NCBI GenBank assembly: GCA_002102555.1
Contig: MCFL01000279.1
Span: forward strand, 1-31,273
Origin: Catenaria anguillulae PL171
Taxonomy: Eukaryota; Blastocladiomycota; Blastocladiomycetes; Blastocladiales; Catenariaceae
Length of the DNA stretch: 31,273 bases
Direction of reading: 5' to 3'
Below the pieces are notes generated by a model. That model was not told the origin of the DNA, did not search any database, and saw nothing but the letters and a program-made list of their open reading frames with translations. Positions 10,501-20,812 of this stretch are shown here, one piece after another. Within the stretch, counting starts at the first letter, position 1; every line of letters starts with the position of its first letter. The translations under genes were made by a program, and so were the position numbers.

Positions 10501-11780
10501 ACCGACAAGCAGCAGGGTGCGGTTGTGGCAGCCAGTTCAAATGAGGGGGACAAACCCAAGCTGACGGACGACTCGCTCGATGCGATCCCATTGACCCGCT
10601 TGCACATTCCCGACGCCGACCGCGCCACTGGTCAAATTATCCGTGTTGGTCCCACCGACATTGCACTCGTGACGCCCGATACTATCTCTGTGAATCCGGC
10701 GGCCTTGCAGCACGCTGGCGGATACGAGACGGGTGTGACGGTTCGTGAGCTGCGCCAGTACGCCGCAACCCACGATGGAAAGTTGCGCGAGTACGATTGG
10801 GGCAAGATTCGCGACCTCGAGTTCCAAGAGCGGGCAACGAGGAAGGCGCAATTGATGGCCAAGATCAAGGGGTATCAGAGCGGGCACTGCCCGGATTTGC
10901 TTGCCCATGTGCGTCGCTTTGCCTCACGACATCTTCAATTTTTTTCACCCTGCTGACTCGTTCTTGTTTCTCTTAGTTCTCTCGCCTGCACAAAGAGCGC
11001 ACCATCCAATCCAACTTGCACAACCTCCGCAAACAACTTACCGCCGAAAATCTCGAGCTGCTTCCCGAATACCATCAACGCATGGCCGTCCTCGAGCACC
11101 TGGGCTTCGTCGACCCACGAACGCGCACCGTTCAACTCAAGGGGCGCGTCGCTTGTGAAATCAACACGTGTGACGAGGTGCTCCTTACCGAACTCGTGCT
11201 CAACAACTTGTTTGCCGACTTGGATGTCCCCGAAACGGTGGCCGTGTTGAGCGTCTTGATCTTCCAAGAGAAGAATGACCTTGATTCCGAGTTTGCGGCT
11301 GCGCTTGAAAAGGCAGATGTTGTTCAAGCCGAGGCATCCACGGCTACCGCTGAAGCAGATGCGGCAGATGCGACGACCGATGGCACAGAAAAGGAGACAA
11401 GCCTTGTTGAGCGCTGGCCACCTCGGTTGATTCAAGCACTCCGCCAAGTCCGCGACACTGCTCGTCGTGTCATGACCATACAGGCCGAGTTTGGCATTGA
11501 CGGTGCCGACCCGGACTTGTATCTCAAGACCAACCTGCGCTATGGTCTCGTGGAGGTTGTGTACGAGTGGGCCCGCGGGTTGCCGTTCCAGCAAATCATG
11601 GGATTGACCAATGTGTTGGAAGGCAGTATTGTGAGGTGCATTCACCGGTTGGAGGATACGTGCAGGGAAGTCAGGGATGCAGCGCGCTTGGTCGGCGATG
11701 GTGCATTGTACCAAAAGATGGATGCTGCAGAAACGGCAATCAAGCGTGACATTGTGTTTTGTGGGTCGTTGTATTTGTAG
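7580..11780 (+). CDS. SKI2: Ski2-type RNA helicase of the SKI complex
   Basis: ATP-dependent 3'-5' RNA helicase that feeds mRNA to the cytoplasmic exosome together with Ski3 and Ski8. Exons are 7580-9117, 9186-10908 and 10977-11780, totalling 4065 nt and 1354 aa. The introns (68 bp each, GTACGC...TAG and GTGCGT...TTAG) restore [14 protein letters not shown] and [13 protein letters not shown]. Motifs are AHTSAGKT (Walker A, about 374-381), DEAH (about 468), LLSATVPN (about 498), [15 protein letters not shown] and [12 protein letters not shown] (motif VI, about 770). The C-terminal DSHCT domain ends the protein. The segment after RTKKK (VPLEHYLYV) is typical of Ski2 and separates it from Mtr4. 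An Arg/Gly repeat at about 586-608 sits in the linker between the RecA domains. The ATG at 7580 is the first in frame. It converges on SQS1. Confidence 0.95.
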
Positions 11781-11997
11781 GTGGATTATGGTCGAGTACT
11801 TTTTGCGCTGAACCAGCAGAGTCGATTTGCGCCTGGAAACGAAAAGTGAATGATCATTGCGGATCGGAACATTCATGTGTCGTTGTGATGATGAGCGGTA
11901 GGTCATTTCAGTACAAAGAGATGAACGGCTAAGATACACGGCATCTTCGCATCACAATGGCGCTGTCGAATGGGAACGGAAAGTGATAACAAAAAAC

Positions 11998-14882
11998 TTA
12001 CGATTCGGCACCCAATCCGCGGTTCCTTCCGCGCACGACTGCCACGATCGGTACTTGAATTCCAGTTGACTTGCCGATACCAGAGCCCGGCGCCCACCCG
12101 AGCGCCTGCAGTAGCTTGTGCCCGACATTCTCCTCGTCGAGCGGCGGGGCATGCTTGCCCACAACGTATCCCGGCAAAACCTTGCGCGGTGGCGGCGGCG
12201 GCCCAGCACCCGTCCCAGCCTTGCCCTTTCCTTTGCCCTTTGCACCACCACTCCCGCCCCAGGATTCGGTCACGGGCGTGTACGCGTGCGAGCGCAGAAG
12301 AGCGTCGAGTTTTCGACGACGGTCGCCCGTCGGGACAATGGAGTGCTTTGTTTTGATGAGCTCGACGCGGCGGGTGTGGCCGGAACCGAGGGCTTTGGAT
12401 TTGAGTTGATAGCATTTGGAGATGGTGTTGACAATCTTGCGCTGCACTTTTGCCATGGGTGGGAGTTGCGTTCTGGACAACCATAGGGTAAAACACCAAG
12501 TCAGAAAGAACGCCGGCCATCGATGACAAGAAATCGGAACGTACTGTTCAAAAGGATCATCCATAAACTGTTGAATGATCTCATGCACCACCCCAATATC
12601 CACCGTAGTATACAACTGGCCCTTGCGCCGCTTTTCGCCCTTCTTGTTGCTCTTGCCAACGTACACCTTGTCGCCAAACCCGTACGGATCCGCCTTGTCC
12701 TTGCGATTCGCCCCCTTTTCCCTCTTATTCTTGCCACCGCTCTTGTTCCTCCTCATTCCGGGTTTCGGAAACATGAACGGATCGTGATCAATATCGCCGT
12801 TATCTAACAACCCAGCGCCCGTCCGTTGCTGGGCCCACTTGAGCACATGCGCGTTCCCAAACACGCCACCCGTATCCGAATCGTCCGTGTCGTGCGACCT
12901 TGCGCGGCCCACATTTTCAATGTAGTCACGGACGAGCGCCTCGGTCTCGGAATCGTCGTCCGACTGCATGAGCATAAACTGCAGCATGGCTCTGTCCTCA
13001 CCCGTAACCATGGAATTCAGCATCGTCTCTGTCTCGGACCGCTCAAACGAGTTGTCGCGGGACGAGTCCGAGTCATCGTCGTCGTCGTAGCTGTCAGAAC
13101 CCGACGAGCCATCCGAATCAACGCCGTCGTCGTCGCTTTCCAAGTCCGATCCGGTCTGCTCGTCGCCCGACTCGTCGCTGCTCCTGCTCGCATATCCAGC
13201 GCTGAGCATGGCTTTGGTGACGTGCTCGGCCATCAACCGGTCCTCGGCGCTTTGCATGTTGACGTCGTTTCCGCTGCGCTCATACTGGGCTTGCGGCTGC
13301 TGGCCTGCTTGGCGGTTGCGTCGGCGGCCACGGCCGTGACCGGCAGCGACAAGGTTTGGATGTAGCGGCTCGTCGTCGTAGTTGTCGAGCTGGTATTCGC
13401 GAAGGTCAGCAACAATGGAAGAGGATCCCTGGGTGTTGGTGGCCGCTGTGTCTTTCGGCCGAGGAGCTTTCGGTGAGGTTGCTGGTTTGGAGCCGAGAAT
13501 CTGGGCAGCAGGTCGAGTCGATGACGACGATGAAGATACGGCAGGCAAAAGGACTTGAGCTTGAGACATGGGAGTGGTGTCGATGGAAAAGAGGTCGTCG
13601 AGGTCGGAAGACGACGACTGTTGGTCGTCTTGATTTGTCGACGGTGGATCCACATCCATGGCGCCTTGGTCGATGACATCCTCGGAATCAGAATCCGAGT
13701 CGAGCTGGTAGTGGCCGTGGTCAGAGACAAGTGACATGACGTCACTCTCATCATCTTCCTCGGCGTCACTTTCCTCCTCCTCGTCGACATGGCTCCCGTC
13801 TCCCGTAAACGCAAGCTCCTGGTCCAAATCGACGACAAATCCGTCATTCATGTCGGCATCCTCCTCCTGATCCTCCTCGCCTTCCTCATCCATCTCGCCG
13901 TCAGTATCCGACTCACTGCTTGTTCTACTGTCGTCTTCAAGCTCGGGCCCGAGCAACATGCGCAGCGCCCAGTCCTCGGCCTCCTCGGCCTGCTTGAGCG
14001 CCACATCTTCCGAATTGGGGGACTGTGCCTCGGGTTTGGGCAACGTGGTGATCAGCTCGGCTTCGGGAATGCCGCCACCAAGCGTCGGGCCCTTGACGAA
14101 CCGAATGTGGAACAGGTCAAGAATGTACGAGGGACCAGTAAAGACGACTTCGTTGGGAAAGATGGGGGATGTGGACGTGACTTGCTTGAGTTCGGATGTC
14201 AGATTCAAATGGCGAGCTGAGGTTGTGGAGGCCCAAGTGACACTGAGCGAATAAATGTAGCTCTGAAAACGAAAACATGGAATGACGTACGAGGCTGTTG
14301 CCCAAACTTGCCACCGCGTCCAAGGCCTCCTCCACCGCCGCCGCCGCGCTTGGCGGCAATTGAGGACACTTGCGTTGGGGCAGGAGATTTCGATGAGCTC
14401 CCATAATCAACCTCAAGCAAGTCGTACAGGTGAGAATGGCGGGCCTTGAACCCTAATCCAGCGTGAAACTGAAAGTTCGGGTACGCCGCTTGAAAACCAG
14501 TCGGTGGCCCTCGTTGTTGCTGTTGCGCATGTCCATGACTTGTCCCGCCTCGACCTCCGCCGCCGCGCCCGCGCCCTGATGAAGATGCACCACGCCAACC
14601 ACCGCGTCCACCGTTGTGAATGGGCTGGCGCGCAGATCCGGGTCCTTGGTGCTGAGAGAATGATTCGAAATCGACAGAAAATCCGTCGCGGTCCCTTCGG
14701 CGGCGTCGGGCCGCTGCGTCTTGATCGGCAAGCTGCATCTCGGCAAGGTCCGAGCGGATGCCGTTGAGATGCTTTTCGGCGGCGGCCAGGACGGGGTCGC
14801 GGCGGCGAGCACGTTCAGCACGCTTGGCCTGCGCCTTGGATTTGGGTTTGGAGCTTTGCTTGTTCTTCTTTTGGCCGCCCAT
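11998..14882 (-). CDS. SQS1: R3H and G-patch protein, Sqs1/Pfa1-type activator of Prp43
   Basis: Sqs1 stimulates the DEAH helicase Prp43 through its G-patch in splicing and 40S ribosome maturation. The start is MGGQKKNKQ at 14882. Exons are 14882-14291, 14216-12545 and 12472-11998, totalling 2739 nt and 912 aa. The introns are 74 bp (GTACGT...CTCAG) and 72 bp (GTACGT...CCAG). The N-terminus is Lys/Arg-rich, followed by RGG/GRG repeats and FQAAYPNFQFHAG. A long, very acidic Ser/Asp-rich middle follows. The R3H region (VQRKIVNTISKCYQ) and a C-terminal G-patch (LLQALGWAPGSGIGKSTG, ending NRGLGAES) complete the family layout. The second intron is a multiple of three with no stop, so reading through it adds 24 residues without breaking the frame. 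It converges with SKI2 across a 217-bp gap. Confidence 0.88.
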
Positions 14883-15205
14883 GATATCGACTTTTTGTTG
14901 GAGTGGACGGAAGGATGATGGCAGGAGTGGGGACGGGACAGACAGCGGCAAGCTTAATTACGATTGAGGATTCTGAGGTTTCGGTATTCAGATGGCGTGC
15001 GTGCTGTGTGCATGGACTGTTGCGGCCAGATATTACAGTACTGCGTTGAGAGAGAGTGGGCCACGCTTTTCGCTTTCGGAGAGAAGACAGACGATCGCAA
15101 GCCGTGACTCAACAGGAGCCGATCTCATTTTGATCACCATCGCAAAGAATAGACAAGCCGACCAGCGACATCCCCTACTCAACCAACATTCACTGCGGGA
15201 TGTAT

Positions 15206-16229
15206 TCATGTTTGGCAGGAGGACTCCACCACAGTCTTAATTGCAATCTCATCGTTTTCCCCCGACTCGAGCTTGCCATGCTCGGCATCAGCATTCTGCT
15301 TCGCGTTCGCGTTCACAATCCGCGTCTTGCGCTCTTCAAGCTCGGACTCGTACTTGGCCTTTTGAGCAAATGTGTCCGCCTGAACCCGCTTGTCCAATGC
15401 TTCCCATTGTTGTAACACGCTCGTTACCAAACTTGACATCGAATCAATGAGAGCTGGGTCACAGGAGCGGCCATTTCTCTTTGCAATGGTCGCATCGATC
15501 CACCTTCTTGATTCCGTAATCCCACTCGAGTCAAAGTGGTCCTCAATACCGGGCCACTGGACGCTTGAGACTTGGTCGGCATGTGTAAACAGTCTGTGGG
15601 AAGAACATGCGTCAGACCCAGCCGCTTGATTGAAATCTCTCGTGCAATACGCACACGAGAATGGGTTTTCCAGCAACTTGCGGCTCAGTTTTCACTTGTT
15701 GCAAAGCTCTACTTGCTTCTTCAAGCCGTTCTGCACTGGAACCGTCCACGACAAAGCAAACAGCGTGGGCCTGGATTCATTATCACAAAATCTGTGTCAA
15801 TTCCAAGGTATGTAACAGTCCACGCGGAAACAACAGCGAACCTCTGCATAGTAGTTTACCCATATCCCACGAATCCGCTCGTGGCCTCCAACATCAAACA
15901 GCCGCACTTTTGCCCTTTGATCTTTGGGCAACTTGGCCAAAGCATTCTCGAATCCCCAGCTGGTTTTTGTCTGTCGCAGTGGGCCTACAACCAGGAAACG
16001 ACGCCTCAACAAGTGAGTCTCTGGTATCATTGTGACGGTGGTGCGACGGCGGCTGAATCTCATGTGTACTTTGGCAAAGACGGTCAACAATGCACGTTTT
16101 CCCACTCGAGTCAAGTCCAACAAAGAGGATGGTCACTGTTGGCTGAATTGGGAAAATGGAAGGTTGACGCGAATGTTGGCCAGACGACGGCTTAGTGCAG
16201 CAACCAAATAGATACTTGGTCAATCTCAT
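15206..16229 (-). CDS. ARL13-like ciliary small GTPase
   Basis: ARL13 proteins act in the ciliary or flagellar membrane as exchange factors for ARL3. Four exons (16229-16048, 15959-15842, 15770-15655, 15593-15206) give 804 nt and 267 aa. The introns are 88, 71 and 61 bp. Near the start two cysteines (10-11) match the palmitoylation site of ARL13B. The P-loop is GLDSSGKT (38-45). Exon 2 supplies WGFENALAKLP, DVGGHERIRGIW (83-94) and NYYAE. Exon 3 has CFVVDGSSAERLEE. The G4 motif, normally NKxD, reads THAD (142-145). The C-terminus, WEALDKRVQADTFAQKAKYE, is a charged coiled coil like the ARL13B tail. The first donor (GTCGCA) is unusual but gives a clean switch-I join. This gene is the best sign of a flagellated organism. 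Confidence 0.8.
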
Positions 16230-16349
16230 GATCCCCTAATTGCATGGGGTTTCTAGTTCCGGCATATGGTGCGTCATGGCAGTTGCAGACCCGAAAAGCA
16301 GAGCGAAAATGCAGGTGCGAACAAGACGTCCAGCCGAAACAATACACGT

Positions 16350-16828
16350 GCTGGAAGAGTGACTTGCATCCAAGTCCATGCATTGGTCACCATCCAACAA
16401 GCAGCACGCAGCCTTGGAACCAACAGCAATGCTCGGCACCCACCAAGCGTCGCCGTCCGCGGCCGATTCAACAGCAAGTGCGGTCGGCGGCGGTCTGGTG
16501 TGTCGCACGGCCCGTGGTGCTTGTTGCCACGCTCGACAAGTCCAAACCCGAGTATGGGCACGTGTGGCGGACACTGGTGGAGGATGCGAGCACCCATGAG
16601 CCGAGTCATGACCGGAATGCGTGGCGACCCAAAGTGGACTCTGGCGTGCTGGTCATGCTGCTGGGACTCGAGGTGGTTGGATTTGAAGAGCCAAAGGGTT
16701 GATGATCAGGTGCCGGCATTGGATACGTGCGAGTTTGTGGTCAGGGAGAGGATGCTCTGGTGATGGACGACGTGAGCGTGCTGGATGCTGATGGGAACAA
16801 GAAAGGAAAGGATGACGGTGACGAGTGA
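16350..16828 (+). pseudogene. Decayed partial copy of the duplicated-domain family (see 23886-25952)
   Basis: The translation matches the second domain and C-terminus of the intact protein at 23886-25952. WCVARPVVLVATLDK corresponds to RWVARPVMLVQRLDK, VWRTL to VWERL, LVMLLGLEVVGFEEPK to LVMLLGLELVGFEKPK, and CEFVVRER to GQFVVRER. The acidic end (VMDDVSVLDADGN...DGDE) matches VVGDLSFWEDEDG. The frame changes twice, near 16700 and 16755. The part matching the first domain is absent and similarity fades upstream of about 16400. It lies on the opposite strand to the intact gene, about 7 kb away, so it is a dispersed and not a tandem copy. Expression cannot be judged. Confidence 0.75.
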
Positions 16829-17173
16829 GTTCATGTTTGGTTTGGTGGGCCATTTGTATAGTTATCGTGAGTGTGCCGAGTATTCGTTACTATCCCCTGG
16901 AATCGATTCATTGAAAAAAGGGGTTCATTTGTGTATGTATGCAAGTCGTAACAACAGGGCAAAGGGAAACAATGGAGTGGAGTGTGCTGAACACAAGTGA
17001 TTTAGCAGGGCGTAAACATTTGGGATAGGAACAATGGGTTTGAAGAAGAAGAAACGCAAGTCAATCGAGAAGGCGAGATATTGAAAACGACAAGTGGGAA
17101 CTTCCTGTTCATAACGAGCAGGATCAGCGACACAGGAAAATCCATACAGAGTTAACGGACACATGATAGACGC
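16829..17173. other. Gene-free spacer
   Basis: Nothing recognisable. It separates the decayed copy from the 3' end of the 617-aa gene and probably holds that gene's 3' untranslated region. Confidence 0.5.
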
Positions 17174-19165
17174 TCACTCCTCGTCGGTGCTACTCGCACT
17201 TTGGCCCATCTCGTTTTGCGCGGTCAAATCCACATCCATTGCGCTTTCGACCCTCTCCTCGCCCAGCTTGAAGCATTGGTCGGTCCAATCAAACTCTTTC
17301 ACGCTATTCACGCCGGCAAACCTGAACCGCTTGACGGGTCCATCGGTCACGCACGTAAGCCCGGTGCCAAGAGCGTCGCCAACATCGTGGTCATCTGCCT
17401 CCGAGTCGTCACGGGCGCGCTTCGCGGCACGTTTCAAACATGACTTTGGCAACGGGTCGGTTGGTCCGCGGTACACGGCGGGTGGATCCTCGGCATCGCT
17501 CAACGACTCAAACCCCGACAACAAGGATTGGTGAGGTGGCGAGTGGGCATCCAGTTCAACTGTCGACGTGGACGAAAACGATCCGTCTATGTACAAAGCG
17601 CAGCGAGCAAAGATTGTATCAGCAATACTGCCCAAACAAGTCTTTACGCACCCGCCTGATCACCCGCTGGGCGAGCGCATCCACATACCCAACTCACTTG
17701 ATGCCATCTTGGTTCCCATCTGCCCGCCCACGCCCTGCGCTTGGTTTCCATGCCGCAACAATGCCCCTGGTGCAGGCACCGGCCGCGGCCGCGGCGGCGT
17801 CGGCATGAGTGCATTTTGGCGAACCTTTTGATTCGACAGAATTGCATTGCGTCGCCGTTCTTCCGGTGGGGGCGCACCTCGTGCGTCCACGGCACTCGAG
17901 ACTATCGCGGGGGGTGTGACGAGCACGTCCGGATCCAGCTCCAACGTGTCTTGCCGTTGCAAGACCGGGCGCATCGTGTCTCGCCTGCGAATGGAACCGG
18001 TCGCGGGCGCCTTTGGTGGAATGACGCGGAGTTTGCAAGGCGTGGAGGAACTCGACGCAAAGAATCCTGAGGTCGTCCATTCTGCTGGTGTGCGGCTTGG
18101 TGGCGCGATTCCACTGGTTGTGGCGGCTGAAAAGGATGCCATGGGCACGGCAAGCAAGGGAGGCGTATCGGCCATGGCGGTATCACGAGGCGTCGACGAC
18201 CGTGCTGGAGTTGTTGGTGCGAGTGCCGGATCAAACGGGTCGCGCATGTGCTCGTCAAGTGGAACTGTGGGGGGAAACAATCACGGTCAATTTGGATAGG
18301 TCTCAGTTGACAGTGACAAGGTGCAATTCAACGGTCAAGTCATACATTCGGGAATACCAGTCCAATCTTGAGCAGTCAAGACTTCACCGCCCGTTTGCGT
18401 GAACGCGTTGGTGCACGACATGGTCGCGGGCGCTTGCTCATTTTTGCCTACAGGTACGTTGATGCTTGTCTCACCACTGGACGATGTCGCGGACGATGAT
18501 GGCACCGGCTGTGCAGGCGGCGTCGATGCAGCTGCCGACTTGACGCCAAGGTGGGAGTAATCACCTGCCTCAAAGCATTGGATACGTTGACGGCGCCGTG
18601 CTTTCAGGAAGCCTGACTTGCTTGGCATGACCATGGGATACGTTGGCTCAGCTGGCGTCACGGTCGGCGTGCCAGTCGACGTGTGCAGAGCGCTGTCGTG
18701 ACCGTGTCCGCCACGGGCAAGCTGTGACGCTGGCTGAGCCATTTGCGAGGATTGCGAATGGATGGAGAGACCCTCAATCAAGGTCGAGGGTGACGAAGCG
18801 GTGGATGACGTATCGTGCGAAACAAGTGCCTTGGGAACGGGTTTCGGCATCAAGCGACGGCCAGGAGCACAAAAGCTCCCAGGCGTGTATGAAGTAGAGG
18901 GTATGTCCGGGGATGCGTCCGTGTCGGAATCCGAACCTGTGCCCGAGTCTGTGTCGCTGCATGATTCTGCTGCCATGGCCGTGACCGTCGCCGTTGCCGT
19001 GCCGGGCCTGCCGGGTGCAGCTGAAGCGGTCGTCGTAGTCGTCGCGAAAGGTTTGGTTCCCGCGGGAGCGGCGGCGGCGGGCGTGGCCGTGTCGGCTATG
19101 GGTGTGCCGGGCGGCATGGTGGACGGCATCAAATGCAGCGAGTGCGGCGGGTTGAATGCGTCCAT
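17174..19165 (-). CDS. Unrecognised 617-aa polar protein with a KSCLKR...KRFRF segment
   Basis: The start is MDAFNPPHSLHLMP at 19165. Exon 1 (19165-18346) joins exon 2 through an 81-bp intron (18265-18345, GTATGA...ACAG) restoring GIPE|FPLDEHMRD. The second junction is less certain. The best-fitting choice is 17628-17684 (GTGGAT...GGCAG), which gives 1854 nt; a GTGAGT donor about 19 bp upstream is an alternative. The N-terminal third is Ala/Thr/Ser-rich low complexity. Then come ARRRQRIQCFEAGDYSHLG, ERRRNAILSNQKVRQNAL and, near the end, KSCLKRAAKRARDDSE and VKRFRFAGVNSVKEFDW. The protein ends in an acidic tail (SSTDEE). The K-x-C-L-K-R and R-F-R-F pieces loosely recall PP1-docking regulators, but I would not assign a function. 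It is probably nuclear and largely disordered. Confidence 0.6.
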
Positions 19166-19332
19166 TGCAGCCGATTATGATTTGATTGTGGTTGATCATC
19201 TTGTATGCATTGATCGCGTGAGCCTGAGCGCGCGAAAGCTAAACGAAACGGCACGACCGTGATGATGAACAGATGAAGATAAATAATGTTGTCTTGTCTG
19301 ACATTTACATGTCAGAAAGACGGAACTATGTA

Positions 19333-20517
19333 CTACTCGACCACAACTTCCTCCTTGACCGCCAACCCCTCAACCTCAATTTTCAACCTCGCATGCCGCC
19401 CGTGTAAAACGGATCGGCCAACCTCGCTCGACCAGGCCGTGAACCCATGGGGACACTCGACCTCGACCCCATTCAGCACAATCACGGGTGGCTTCACCGC
19501 CTCACTTGACTGCGACTCAAAAAACTGAATGGCCCACCCGGGCTGCACCGCCAAATGCGTGGCCAGCGCCAAGAACCCGCGCGAAGGGTCACCCGCAGTG
19601 ATTTCCGTCAACAGGAATGGCTGCTCACCAGGCTGAAGCGAGAGACCTGCATACACGCGACGCTCTTTGGCACCCGGGGCATTGAGGTTCTTTCCGAGCG
19701 ACTTGATCAACAGCGCGGCAGGGGAAGCAGCTACATCACTTGGAGATACTTGGCCAACGCCAGATACATCCAAAATCACATTGCCCTGAGCCCTCGTCAC
19801 CAATTGCACGCCGCCCAGCGGAGCCAGCCCGGTAAATGTCAACTTGCACGTGATGGGCACGCTTTTCTGCTCCGAATCGCTCCCGCTCTTGCTTGTACCG
19901 CGCACCAGCGCCGCACCAACAAATCCACTCTCCTTGACCTCTCCATCGTCCGCAAACAAGGTGAACGGCTTGCCAGTGACAAACGGCGTTGGCCCCGCCA
20001 CAATGCCAATCATGTTGCGCACCCCGGGGAACGCCGCGTCAAGCGCGCGAGGAAACGCTGTCGTGGACGAGGACGTGTCGTGGCCGTGGGCAGCGGTCCC
20101 GTCGCCAAACCCGATAACGAGGTCGGTGAGGTGTGGGTTGGGTAGTGATGGGTCAAGCTTTGTGGATGTTGAGGATGAGGAAGCGGTCGTGGACGTGCCC
20201 CAGAGTGTTGCTCCAGGCGAGAATTGCGGCGGTGGATTTGATGCGGAGGTGGGTCGATGCCACCTGCCGACAGACACGGATGCGGCGGTCCATGATGGGC
20301 GGGTAAATGTGGACCAAGAGGACGAGGAGGAAGCTGGAGGTGTCAAGGTGACGATCTTGGACTGACTGGTAGAAGCATTGGAGAACCCAGTGTCTGCGTC
20401 GTCCGGGCACATGACAGCGCCGATCTGGTGACGGTGAGCGGCCACGACGGCGGTCACTGGCGGCGCGCGTGATCCGGGTTTTGCGACGGAAATGGCGAGT
20501 TGCAGTGCCTTCTTCAT
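19333..20517 (-). CDS. FIST-domain-like protein, 394 aa
   Basis: One intact frame. The ATG at 20517 is the only in-frame ATG near the open start, and the following MKKALQLAISVAKPGSRAPP could be a mitochondrial presequence. The middle and C-terminal parts recall FIST domains, sensory or ligand-binding modules found in bacteria and in eukaryotic FBXO22-type proteins. The matching pieces are FPRALDAAFPGVRNMIG, AGPTPFVTGKPFTLF followed by GFVGAALVRG, then LAPLGGVQLVTRAQGNVI and YAGLSLQPGE. The region between about 60 and 140 is Ser/Thr-rich and probably disordered. The C-terminus is regular and hydrophobic (VIVLNGVEVECPHGF...LKIEVEG). The assignment rests on pattern memory alone. Another reading is a lineage-specific mitochondrial protein. 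Confidence 0.55.
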   Translation of the reverse strand: MKKALQLAISVAKPGSRAPPVTAVVAAHRHQIGAVMCPDDADTGFSNASTSQSKIVTLTPPASSSSSWSTFTRPSWTAASVSVGRWHRPTSASNPPPQFSPGATLWGTSTTASSSSTSTKLDPSLPNPHLTDLVIGFGDGTAAHGHDTSSSTTAFPRALDAAFPGVRNMIGIVAGPTPFVTGKPFTLFADDGEVKESGFVGAALVRGTSKSGSDSEQKSVPITCKLTFTGLAPLGGVQLVTRAQGNVILDVSGVGQVSPSDVAASPAALLIKSLGKNLNAPGAKERRVYAGLSLQPGEQPFLLTEITAGDPSRGFLALATHLAVQPGWAIQFFESQSSEAVKPPVIVLNGVEVECPHGFTAWSSEVGRSVLHGRHARLKIEVEGLAVKEEVVVE

Positions 20518-20812
20518 CGTTGCGCAAGCGGGTATTGCGAAGGGGCAACCCTGAGTGGAGACTCGATATGATGGCGGAAAGCTTGACCGGCTCGCCGATT
20601 CACGCTCTGTCTGTCGGGCCTGTTCCTGTTGATCTCTTGAGCCAGGCCTGCGGATTTTAGCAATCAATCCAGAGGCGATCCTGCAGGTCTACCAGTCAAG
20701 ACTGTCTTGTAAATATTATCTTTTGTTGGAATTGCATGAAATGACTGATATGAACGAAGAGTCTTCCAGGTCAATCGACATGACGGCTGGACCAAAGCAG
20801 TTTCCTATGACC

